Shown: positions 12,961 to 19,816 of the stretch, in pieces
How positions within the stretch are numbered: the stretch's first letter is position 1
Layout: each line of letters begins with the position of its first letter
Assembly (NCBI GenBank): GCA_002501485.1
Contig: DLTS01000025.1
Location: 1-22,312, forward strand
Source: Acidimicrobiaceae bacterium UBA7830
Lineage (GTDB): Bacteria; Actinomycetota; Acidimicrobiia; Acidimicrobiales; Ilumatobacteraceae
Length of the DNA stretch: 22,312 nucleotides
Direction: 5' to 3'
Notes under the pieces: generated by a model
What the model was told of the DNA's origin: nothing
What the model saw: only the letters and a program-made list of their open reading frames with translations
Databases searched by the model: none
Made by a program: the position numbers and the translations under genes

Positions 12961-15279
12961 TTAGTCGCCGAGGCCAGCATTTACCGTTTTTGCTACGTCG
13001 GACGGCTGCAGCGGCACTCGCCGAAGATGAGGAGCTGATCCATAGGCGGTGTTCATTGCATCTTGGACGGCCGAAATCACCGCTGGCGTGGAACTGATTG
13101 TTGGTGGCTCACCCACTCCTTTGGCGCCCATGGGAGCCTGAGGGTCAGGAATTTCAATGAGTTCCGCCACGACCGGGGGCATGTCGGCAATGGTCGGTAT
13201 GAGGTAATCGGTAAACGAAGGGTTCATGATTCGGCCGTCACGTTGGATGATTTCTTCCATCAGCGCCAAGCCGAGGCCTTGTGCGATCCCGCCTTCGATT
13301 TGTCCGGTGACCGACAGCGGGTTGAGCGCACGACCAACGTCTTGAACCGTCGACATTTCGACAACACGCACGAGTCCAAGCTCGATGTCAACGTCAACAA
13401 CCGCCCGGTGCCCGACGAACGCGAACGCTGTGTGGCAATCGCCTTGGCCATTCTCATCTAGAGGAACAGTTGGGCGGTGACGATATTCGACTTCTTCATC
13501 AAATTCGAGCCCGACGACAACCTCAGTCATTGGGCGTCGGTCCCCGGTGCTCGTGTTGACAAGTTCTGCTCCGTCGATTGCGTACACCAAGGGGTCAGTG
13601 CCTTGTGTGGTTGCGACGTGTTGGTACACCAACTCCCGCACACGGAGACACGCTGCCTCCACCGCCCCACCACTCATCCAGGTTTGGCGGGAAGCTGAAG
13701 TTGAGCCTGCGGAGCCGACATTTGTGTCGATGGCATCAAGTTCAACCTCTTCGAGCCCGAGGGTTGATCGGGCAATCTGCGGGGCGATTGTTATGAAGCC
13801 CTGGCCGACCTCAGCCGTCGCAAATTTGAGGGTGACAATGCCGTCACGTAGTTGACAGCGCGCCGTGCTGTAATCATCGAAGGCCTCTGAGTACATCAAG
13901 TTCTTGATCGAAAGGCCGTAGCCGATTCCTCGAACGACGTCACCTGGGCGGGTTGTATTTCCGGCACCACCCGGCATCTCGTAAGGATGCTGTTCAACGG
14001 CGCCAGCACCTTCAGGAAATGGCATCCGCGATAGCCCTTCAATAATTTCTGAGACCGGCGCCACACTTTCAACAACTTGACCAGTGATTAGTCGATCGCC
14101 TGTACTCATTGCGTTGCGACGCCGAATCTCCAGTGGGTCGAGTCCGCAGGCCTGTGCAAGCAAATCCATCTGTCGTTCATGAGCGAAGCACGCTTGCACA
14201 ACGCCGAAGCCGCGCATGGCCCCACATGGAAGGTTGTTTGTACGAACCGCAATACCTTTGACCTCTGCGTTCTCGCACCGGTAGGGCCCTTGCGCATGGG
14301 TGACTGCATTGACGAGCACAGCCGATGATGTCGACGCGTAGGCACCGCCATCGAATACAAACTCGGCTTCAATTTTGACGAGGATGCCTTCGCTCGTGGC
14401 GTGGTGACGCATCCAGATCTCTGCCGGGTGTCGATGGACGTGTCCAAGAAAGCTTTCACTTCTCGAGTAGTGCATTTTCACCGGTCGACCCGTGGCTAGT
14501 GCGAGCAAGCACACGTGCACTTGGAGTGAAAGATCTTCTCTTCCGCCAAAGGCGCCTCCAACTCCCCCAAGAACGAGACGAACCGCTGATGTAGGCAAGT
14601 CGAGACACGCAGCAACCTGACCGAGATCTTCATGGAGCCACTGGGTCGCAACGTGACATTCCACGCCCGCTCTGTCTTCGTCTGGAATAGCCAGCGCTGA
14701 TTCAAGGCCTAAAAATGCCTGATCCTGCATCCCAATCGAGTAGTGGTCTTCGACAATGACGTCACCAACAACGCTGAGATCGCCGGTGACCACGTTCTGT
14801 TCACGGATGACATTTCCATCGGGATGAATTGAGGGCGTATTCGGATCTTTCGCGAGGCGTGCATCCGCGAGAGCTGGTAGCACCTCATAAACGACTTCGA
14901 TTGCTTCAATCGCTCGTGCGCAAATATCTTCGTCATCTGCGACAACCGCTGCGATGGGTTCGCCGATGTAGCGAACAACATCAGCCGCGAAAACAGGCTG
15001 ATCAGAAGAAATGAGCCCATAGGTCGGCTTTCCTGGCACATCGTCAGCGGTGATGATGCGATGCACGCCAGTAATTGCCAAAGCCGGAGCAGTGTCAATC
15101 GACACGATTCGTGCATGCTGGTGAGGCGAACGAAGCGTTTTACCAATAAGCATGTTGTCAGCCGAAAGGTCGGAGGAGAATTCGTATGCACCCTCAGACT
15201 TTGCAATGCCATCTGGGCGCAGCGGCGACTGGCCGAGGCCACCCGTCAATGACGATTCGCGAATACCAAGATCGCTCAC
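12961..15279 (-). CDS. Xanthine dehydrogenase-type molybdenum-binding subunit
   Basis: This is the catalytic Mo-pterin subunit, 772 aa, of a heterotrimeric xanthine-dehydrogenase-family hydroxylase. GGVGGAFGGRED is the Mo-site loop, whose Glu matches the purine-binding Glu 802 of bovine xanthine oxidase. GAMRGFG carries the Arg matching Arg 880. GAKGVGEPP carries the base-catalyst Glu matching Glu 1261. The CO-dehydrogenase-type active-site Cys loop is absent, which fits a purine or other N-heterocycle as substrate. The overall sequence resembles the Bacillus PucD/XdhD type. It begins at GTG 15279, overlapping the 2Fe-2S subunit's stop as GTGA. The assignment to the family is firm; xanthine or hypoxanthine as substrate is likely but unproven. 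Confidence 0.9.
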   Translation of the reverse strand: MSDLGIRESSLTGGLGQSPLRPDGIAKSEGAYEFSSDLSADNMLIGKTLRSPHQHARIVSIDTAPALAITGVHRIITADDVPGKPTYGLISSDQPVFAADVVRYIGEPIAAVVADDEDICARAIEAIEVVYEVLPALADARLAKDPNTPSIHPDGNVIREQNVVTGDLSVVGDVIVEDHYSIGMQDQAFLGLESALAIPDEDRAGVECHVATQWLHEDLGQVAACLDLPTSAVRLVLGGVGGAFGGREDLSLQVHVCLLALATGRPVKMHYSRSESFLGHVHRHPAEIWMRHHATSEGILVKIEAEFVFDGGAYASTSSAVLVNAVTHAQGPYRCENAEVKGIAVRTNNLPCGAMRGFGVVQACFAHERQMDLLAQACGLDPLEIRRRNAMSTGDRLITGQVVESVAPVSEIIEGLSRMPFPEGAGAVEQHPYEMPGGAGNTTRPGDVVRGIGYGLSIKNLMYSEAFDDYSTARCQLRDGIVTLKFATAEVGQGFITIAPQIARSTLGLEEVELDAIDTNVGSAGSTSASRQTWMSGGAVEAACLRVRELVYQHVATTQGTDPLVYAIDGAELVNTSTGDRRPMTEVVVGLEFDEEVEYRHRPTVPLDENGQGDCHTAFAFVGHRAVVDVDIELGLVRVVEMSTVQDVGRALNPLSVTGQIEGGIAQGLGLALMEEIIQRDGRIMNPSFTDYLIPTIADMPPVVAELIEIPDPQAPMGAKGVGEPPTISSTPAVISAVQDAMNTAYGSAPHLRRVPLQPSDVAKTVNAGLGD

Positions 15280-15764
15280 GAGGCACCTTGACTGCGTTGC
15301 ACAACGACCGTCTGCACCGCTTCAACGATCCTCCCATAGCCGGTGCAACGACAGAGATTTCCCGCAAGTGCTTCACGGATTTCATCTGTCTGTGGTTCTG
15401 TTGAGCGTTCGAGGAGGTTTGTGGCGGCCATGATGAGACCCGGTGTGCAGAACCCACACTGGATGGCGCCGCACTCAACAAATGCTGTTTGAACGTCTGT
15501 CGATCCTCCGAGCCCTTCAATGGTGACGACCGACGATTGTGTTGCGGACGCAGCGAGCACCAGGCATGAACACACGAGGTTGCCATCGAGAAGAACTGAA
15601 CATGAACCGCACTCGCCCTCCTCGCAGGCGCCCTTGGCCCCAGTGAGACCCAATCGGTCTCGAAGTACGGTAAGCAAACTCTCACCGGGGTAACCGTCAA
15701 CCACTTGGCGCCGTTCCCCGTTCACGGTGAGCTCAAAATGCCGCTCGTCATGAATATTCGTCAT
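15276..15764 (-). CDS. Xanthine dehydrogenase-type 2Fe-2S subunit
   Basis: This small electron-transfer subunit of 162 aa carries two [2Fe-2S] clusters. The ferredoxin-like cluster is bound by Cys 47, 52 and 55 in CEEGECGSC and by Cys 67. The second, helical cluster uses Cys 103 and 106 in QCGFCTPG and Cys 138 and 140 in NLCRCTGY. All eight expected cysteines are present. It relays electrons from the Mo site to FAD. The start overlaps the FAD subunit's stop as ATGA and the stop overlaps the Mo subunit's GTG start, so the three subunits are tightly coupled in translation. Confidence 0.94.
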   Translation of the reverse strand: MTNIHDERHFELTVNGERRQVVDGYPGESLLTVLRDRLGLTGAKGACEEGECGSCSVLLDGNLVCSCLVLAASATQSSVVTIEGLGGSTDVQTAFVECGAIQCGFCTPGLIMAATNLLERSTEPQTDEIREALAGNLCRCTGYGRIVEAVQTVVVQRSQGAS

Positions 15765-16633
15765 ATGGAATTCCTCATTTCCTGAAGCCCTCTCTCGATG
15801 AGTCGTCGTGCAAGCACGCCAACCGAGTGACTTCGATAGGTAGCAGTCGACCGATGATCGTCAATTGGGGATGCCACCTGCCGAACGAGTTCCGAAATGC
15901 GTTCGAGCGAATCCGCAGAAATCTCCTTGTTGGTCCAGTCGATGGAATCTCCTGCAAATGTTGAAGCGTTGTCAGCCAGCATGACGGTGGGACCAACAGA
16001 TCCCAGAGCAATCCGACACGAGTTCGAGTCCGCAGAGAGAACGACTGCAACGCCGGCCACTGAGATGACCATGGCGTTGCGCGTACCAATCTTCGAGTAA
16101 CCCTGCCAGCCATCGACAATCGGCATTTCAATACTCTCGATAAATTCATCATTCGCGAGCACCGAGCGTTTCGGTCCTGTGGCAACGTCTTCGACCGCCA
16201 CACGACGCTGCCCCTCGGGCGATGTCAGCACTGCCACTGCACCGAGGGCAACGAGAGCGCATACACCATCACCTGCGGGACTCGCAGTGGCGATATTTCC
16301 CCCGATTGTTCCGGCGGTTCGAATCTGGTGGCTTCCCACGGTTCTCGCCGCTTGCGTGAGGCAGGGCGCAAGCGTGTCGACTGGTGCACCAAGCAGTTCA
16401 TCCCAGTTGACGCCGGCCCCGATGCGCAAGAGCCGTTGCACGTGGTCAACTTCGATGATCGATAATTCGGGCACCTCTTTGAGGCTGACGACCAATTCGT
16501 CTGGACCTATGCGTTGCGAGCCGTGATTGAGCGCCACCATCAGATCGGTGCCACCTGCGAGCAGGACCGTCTTCGGCTCATCGCGCAACAAGGCCGTGAG
16601 TTGTTCGATCGATTGAGGATGCGCTACCGGCAC
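15761..16633 (-). CDS. Xanthine dehydrogenase-type FAD-binding subunit
   Basis: This is the FAD subunit, about 290 aa, of the same trimeric hydroxylase. LLAGGTDLMVALNHG and TAGTIGGNIATASPAGD are the two FAD pyrophosphate motifs of the family. The C-terminal domain ends in the usual VLARRLIERGL region. The start is uncertain. The box TAGAAT at 16641-16646 makes the GTG at 16633 (VPVAHPQSIEQL) the likely leaderless start. The ATG at 16639 lies one base after that box, and an ATG further up gives 313 aa with an unusual Cys/Arg-rich head. It leads a four-gene operon with the 2Fe-2S, Mo and phosphoribosyltransferase genes and diverges from the TauE-like gene. Confidence 0.9.
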   Translation of the reverse strand: MPVAHPQSIEQLTALLRDEPKTVLLAGGTDLMVALNHGSQRIGPDELVVSLKEVPELSIIEVDHVQRLLRIGAGVNWDELLGAPVDTLAPCLTQAARTVGSHQIRTAGTIGGNIATASPAGDGVCALVALGAVAVLTSPEGQRRVAVEDVATGPKRSVLANDEFIESIEMPIVDGWQGYSKIGTRNAMVISVAGVAVVLSADSNSCRIALGSVGPTVMLADNASTFAGDSIDWTNKEISADSLERISELVRQVASPIDDHRSTATYRSHSVGVLARRLIERGLQEMRNSI

Positions 16634-16640
16634 GCACATG

Positions 16641-16646
16641 ATTCTA
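16641..16646 (-). promoter_or_regulatory. -10 box TAGAAT, candidate leaderless promoter of the xanthine dehydrogenase operon
   Basis: On the minus strand TAGAAT is followed by seven bases and then GTG at 16633, or by one base and then the ATG at 16639. The first reading matches the leaderless geometry seen at four other starts in the window. Confidence 0.45.
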
Positions 16647-16707
16647 CGAGACACAACCCGACAGGTGGGATTTCTGCAAAGCATCTCCATCGATCGGACC
16701 ATGGTTC

Positions 16708-17460
16708 ATGCCAAACTCAACAGTGGTGACATGGCCTGCGTTCTCTGAACTAATTCCTGTTGTGGTCTTCGTCGGAATTGCGGCGTGCATCTACATGATT
16801 GCCGGCTTCGGCTTTGCGCTATTCGCCGTACCGTCAATCAGCCTCTTCATGCCCGTTACCGAGGCGGTGGCGCTGCTTTCATTGCTCGGGCTTACCAGCG
16901 TTCTGCGGCAATCATTCGCACTTCGAGAGCACATTGACCGACCTAGCGCTGTGCGGTTCTCGGTGTGGGCTGTCGCCGGAATGCCCGGGGGTTACTGGAT
17001 CGTGAACGTCATTTCTGATCAAGCCCTTAGAATTTTCCTCGGCGTGAGCACCATCATCGCAACTGTTGTGTTGCTCCGCCGGTCAGAGAACCACACGTCT
17101 CACCCTGCCGCCGAAAATTCATTCGCATTTGCGTCTGGAGTTCTCAACGTATCGATCGGCACAAATGGATCTCCGCTGGTGTTCGCATTGCAGGGTCGAC
17201 GTCTCAGCCCAAACCAATTCCGCGGCACGATCGCCGTCATTTTTGCGGTTAGCGCCGTCGTAACAACCACAATCTTCGTATTCGATGGCCGATATACGAG
17301 TCGCATTCTTCTCCTTGCCGTGTCCGCGATGCCCTCTTGGTTGATCGGGACCCTCACCGGACGCAATGTGGCAGGCAAGATCAACCGACAGCAATTTCGT
17401 TCGGTCGTACTTGTGCTTCTTGGGATCACCGGAATTTCCACTCTTGTGTTTGCTCTGTGA
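16708..17460 (+). CDS. TauE/SafE family membrane transporter
   Basis: This is a polytopic membrane protein of 250 aa with about seven or eight hydrophobic segments. The paired motifs AGFGFALFAVPSISLF and VSIGTNGSPLVFALQ are the two half-repeats typical of TauE/SafE (DUF81) proteins. Members are linked to export or import of sulfonates, sulfite and other small anions; the cargo here is unknown. The first usable ATG is at 16708. In-frame GTG codons at 16723 and 16726 are alternatives, and none has a clear Shine-Dalgarno. It diverges from the xanthine-dehydrogenase operon with 74 bases between starts, so it may share regulation with it. Confidence 0.85.
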   Translation: MPNSTVVTWPAFSELIPVVVFVGIAACIYMIAGFGFALFAVPSISLFMPVTEAVALLSLLGLTSVLRQSFALREHIDRPSAVRFSVWAVAGMPGGYWIVNVISDQALRIFLGVSTIIATVVLLRRSENHTSHPAAENSFAFASGVLNVSIGTNGSPLVFALQGRRLSPNQFRGTIAVIFAVSAVVTTTIFVFDGRYTSRILLLAVSAMPSWLIGTLTGRNVAGKINRQQFRSVVLVLLGITGISTLVFAL

Positions 17461-17491
17461 CTCACCGCGATTTCGGGCACAAGATATTGCA

Positions 17492-17507
17492 GGTGACGAA
17501 CGTCACA
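17492..17507. promoter_or_regulatory. CRP/FNR-like palindromic operator
   Basis: The sequence GGTGACGAACGTCACA has perfect 6-base arms, GTGACG and CGTCAC, around AA. It matches TGTGA-N6-TCACA at nine of the ten fixed positions, the consensus of cAMP-receptor-type regulators including the mycobacterial CRP. It lies about 80 bases upstream of the peptide importer operon and 32 bases after the TauE-like gene. Related dimeric regulators could read a similar palindrome. Confidence 0.5.
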
Positions 17508-17510
17508 AAG

Positions 17511-17516
17511 TACATT
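17511..17516 (+). promoter_or_regulatory. Candidate -10 box TACATT for the peptide importer operon
   Basis: TACATT sits four bases past the CRP-like palindrome. If it is the -10, the palindrome lies in the spacer and -35 region, which would suit repression. Other starts further down the 124-base gap are possible. Confidence 0.3.
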
Positions 17517-17567
17517 GCAGTCATCACCAAATGTCAGCAAACGGTGGTACTCGGGTGTAGGTCTGGC

Positions 17568-17582
17568 AAAAAAAAGGGGGGG
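17568..17582 (+). repeat. A8G7 homopolymer tract serving as ribosome-binding site
   Basis: Eight A residues followed by seven G residues end two bases before the GTG start at 17585. The G run can act as the Shine-Dalgarno. Runs this long are prone to slippage, and a change in length would alter the spacing to the start codon. Confidence 0.7.
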
Positions 17583-17584
17583 TT

Positions 17585-18676
17585 GTGTCATCGTCTGCGG
17601 CGTCTGACTCTCGTGCATTGCTATCGGTGAGGGAGCTTCGAACCCATTTTAATGTCGGTGATCACGCTGTGAAGGCTGTCGATGGTGTGTCGTTTGATGT
17701 CCAGGAAGGAAAAACTCTCGGCATCGTTGGTGAATCAGGATGCGGGAAGACCGTCTTATCTAGGTCGATCATGGGGATCACGACAGCGTCAAATGCCTCC
17801 ACGTCAGGATCGGTTACTTACTGCGGAACTGAGCTTGCAGGAAAGAGCAAGCGCGAGTTGCGTAAGTTTTGGGGCGAAGAGATGGCGATGGTCTTCCAAG
17901 ACCCGATGACATCACTCAATCCGGTTGTTCGTATCGGTCGACAGCTCACCGAACATCTTCGTGCCCATAAGGATCTCTCAAAGTCGGAGGCGAACGATCT
18001 TGCAGTGCAGCTGCTCACGTGGGTCCGTATTCCTGAGCCGAAGGAACGCCTCAGCAATTTTCCGCATCAGATGTCTGGGGGAATGCGTCAACGCGTCTGT
18101 ATCGCTATCGCTCTTGCCTGCTCTCCAAATTTGTTGTTCGCCGATGAGCCGACAACAGCACTTGATGTCACGGTTCAGCACCAAATTCTGAACCTGCTCG
18201 CCCAACAACAGCAAGAGCGTCAGATGGGAATGGTGCTTGTCACTCACGACCTTGGTGTAGTTGCGACCCGCACCGACGACATCGCTGTCATGTACGCAGG
18301 CAAGTTTGTGGAAAAGGCGTCAACATCTGCGCTCTTTAGCGGGATGCGCCACCCATACACACAGTCTCTTTTTTGGTCGATCCCAAAGACCTCAGAACCG
18401 AAGCACACCCGTTTGAGCGCGATCGTGGGTAGACCGCCAAATCTGGCGGCATTACCACCTGGGTGCTCGTTCGCAGACCGTTGTCCGTATGTTCAGCCGA
18501 TATGCAGAGAAGTTGAGCCAGAGTTGCAAACAATCGATTCGCATTCGTTCGCGTGCCACCTCCCGGTCGGGAGCTCCGATGCAGAGGCAGCCCTCAGCGC
18601 AAACATTTCAGCTGGCCTCCCTCAGTCGAAGGGTGCGGCGGCACGACGTGAGGCTCACCAAGGAACGCTCACGTAA
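17585..18676 (+). CDS. Peptide ABC importer ATPase, DppD/OppD type
   Basis: This is the first ATPase (363 aa) of a dipeptide/oligopeptide/nickel-type importer, on the inner face of the membrane. Walker A GESGCGKT is at residues 49-56, the Q-loop is MVFQDPMTSLNP, the signature MSGGMRQR is near residue 162, Walker B is LLFADEPTTALDVT, and the H-loop is VTHD. The C-terminal oligopeptide domain carries Cys in GCSFADRCPYVQPIC and in FACHLP. This four-Cys pattern binds a 4Fe-4S cluster in some Opp ATPases. The GTG start follows the A8G7 tract. The final 35 residues or so are Ala/Ser-rich and look like a loose tail. It is the first gene of the importer operon, and its stop overlaps the next start by one base. 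Confidence 0.92.
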   Translation: MSSSAASDSRALLSVRELRTHFNVGDHAVKAVDGVSFDVQEGKTLGIVGESGCGKTVLSRSIMGITTASNASTSGSVTYCGTELAGKSKRELRKFWGEEMAMVFQDPMTSLNPVVRIGRQLTEHLRAHKDLSKSEANDLAVQLLTWVRIPEPKERLSNFPHQMSGGMRQRVCIAIALACSPNLLFADEPTTALDVTVQHQILNLLAQQQQERQMGMVLVTHDLGVVATRTDDIAVMYAGKFVEKASTSALFSGMRHPYTQSLFWSIPKTSEPKHTRLSAIVGRPPNLAALPPGCSFADRCPYVQPICREVEPELQTIDSHSFACHLPVGSSDAEAALSANISAGLPQSKGAAARREAHQGTLT

Positions 18677-19680
18677 TGGCAGGTTCAGGTACAGCACATC
18701 TCCGCGACGAAGACGACATGATGATTCGGGTGGAAAACCTCACGGTCCAGTTTCCAGCGAAAGGTAGCAACGTCGTCCACGCGGTGAGCGGAATCAGTTT
18801 TGACGTCCGTTGCGGTGAGACTCTTGGCCTTGTGGGTGAGTCTGGCTGCGGAAAATCCACTACGGGCAAAGCGCTTCTCCAACTTCCTCCTCCAACCGGT
18901 GGGTCGGTCCAACTCGACGGCGAAGAGTTGACACAACTGAGCCGGCCTGAAATGACGGCTCGCCGGACCGACATTCAAATGATCTTTCAGGACCCCATCT
19001 CATCGCTCAATCCACGGAGGACAATTGGCAAGATTGTCGCAGAGCCTCTCGACGTATGGGGGCCAACAGCGCGTGATGAGCAGTGGGCACTGGTTGCAAG
19101 CATCCTTGATGCGGTCGGCATCGACCCTGAGGATGCGAAATATAAACGACCTCACGAATATTCCGGTGGCCAATGCCAGCGAATTTCAATTGCACGAGCG
19201 CTCGTCATGGAACCAAAGGTAATCATCTGTGACGAGCCAGTTTCTGCACTCGACGTGTCGGTGCAGGCCCAGATTCTCAACATGCTGGAGGATCTCAAGG
19301 CGAAACACGGACTGACCCTCGTATTTATTGCCCACGATCTTGCTGTTGTGAAGAACATCAGCGATCGCGTGGCCGTAATGTATCTCGGCAAAATGTGTGA
19401 GATTTCTGATTCCGATGATCTCTATGCCAAACCTGCACACCCATACACACAACTTCTTATGGACTCGCACCCAGAGCCAAATCCAGATGCAGTCATCGAT
19501 GATACAGTCATCCTCGGTGGCGAGATTCCGAGTCCGATCTTCCCACCATCAGGTTGTCGCTTTCGCACACGCTGCGAATCCGCTGACGACCGCTGCGCAA
19601 ATGAAGAGCCGAAGATGTCAATGATCTCTGACGGACACTACGTTGCCTGTCACCATCCGCTCGTGGAGCCGGTTTCATGA
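18676..19680 (+). CDS. Peptide ABC importer ATPase, DppF/OppF type
   Basis: This is the second ATPase (334 aa) of the importer. It has Walker A GESGCGKST beginning at residue 54, the Q-loop MIFQDPISSLNPRRT, the signature YSGGQCQR, Walker B VIICDEPVSALDVS and the H-loop IAHD. The C-terminal domain has Cys in GCRFRTRCESADDRC and in VACHHP, again the four-Cys pattern of the family. The ATG at 18676 overlaps the previous stop as TAATG. The ATG at 18718 is an alternative that would begin at the conserved MIRVENLTVQF and remove a 14-residue leader of uncertain reality. It pairs with the DppD-type subunit to form the ATPase heterodimer. Confidence 0.92.
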   Translation: MAGSGTAHLRDEDDMMIRVENLTVQFPAKGSNVVHAVSGISFDVRCGETLGLVGESGCGKSTTGKALLQLPPPTGGSVQLDGEELTQLSRPEMTARRTDIQMIFQDPISSLNPRRTIGKIVAEPLDVWGPTARDEQWALVASILDAVGIDPEDAKYKRPHEYSGGQCQRISIARALVMEPKVIICDEPVSALDVSVQAQILNMLEDLKAKHGLTLVFIAHDLAVVKNISDRVAVMYLGKMCEISDSDDLYAKPAHPYTQLLMDSHPEPNPDAVIDDTVILGGEIPSPIFPPSGCRFRTRCESADDRCANEEPKMSMISDGHYVACHHPLVEPVS

Positions 19681-19803
19681 CCTGCGCTGGCCTATGGCTA
19701 TCAGCGCGACCGCTAGCATTCAATCGCTGTGGTGAACTGCCACTTCGACCCGTCGTGACGACCAGTTGCGACGGTGATAACAACCAATCAATAAAAACTA
19801 AAT

Positions 19804-19809
19804 GGGGGA
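19804..19809 (+). promoter_or_regulatory. Ribosome-binding site GGGGGA fixing the start at 19817
   Basis: GGGGGA lies seven bases before ATG 19817 and overlaps an upstream in-frame ATG at 19802. The signal peptide begins at 19817, so this is the better start. The 27 bases 19777-19803 before it contain no G, as in the leader of the other binding-protein gene. Confidence 0.7.
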
Positions 19810-19816
19810 AACTGCA

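Noticed and set aside
15194..15700. A 168-codon minus-strand frame overlapping the 2Fe-2S subunit
   Set aside because: It is a shifted frame of the ferredoxin-like subunit, whose eight cysteines are all in the frame annotated.
17493..17506. The GTGACG/CGTCAC palindrome read as a terminator of the TauE-like gene
   Set aside because: A two-base loop cannot form a stable hairpin and there is no T-run; an operator is the better reading.
19752..19762. GTCGT-G-ACGAC palindrome upstream of the peptide receptor
   Set aside because: Five-base arms are expected by chance at this frequency, and no promoter box or known operator pattern accompanies it.
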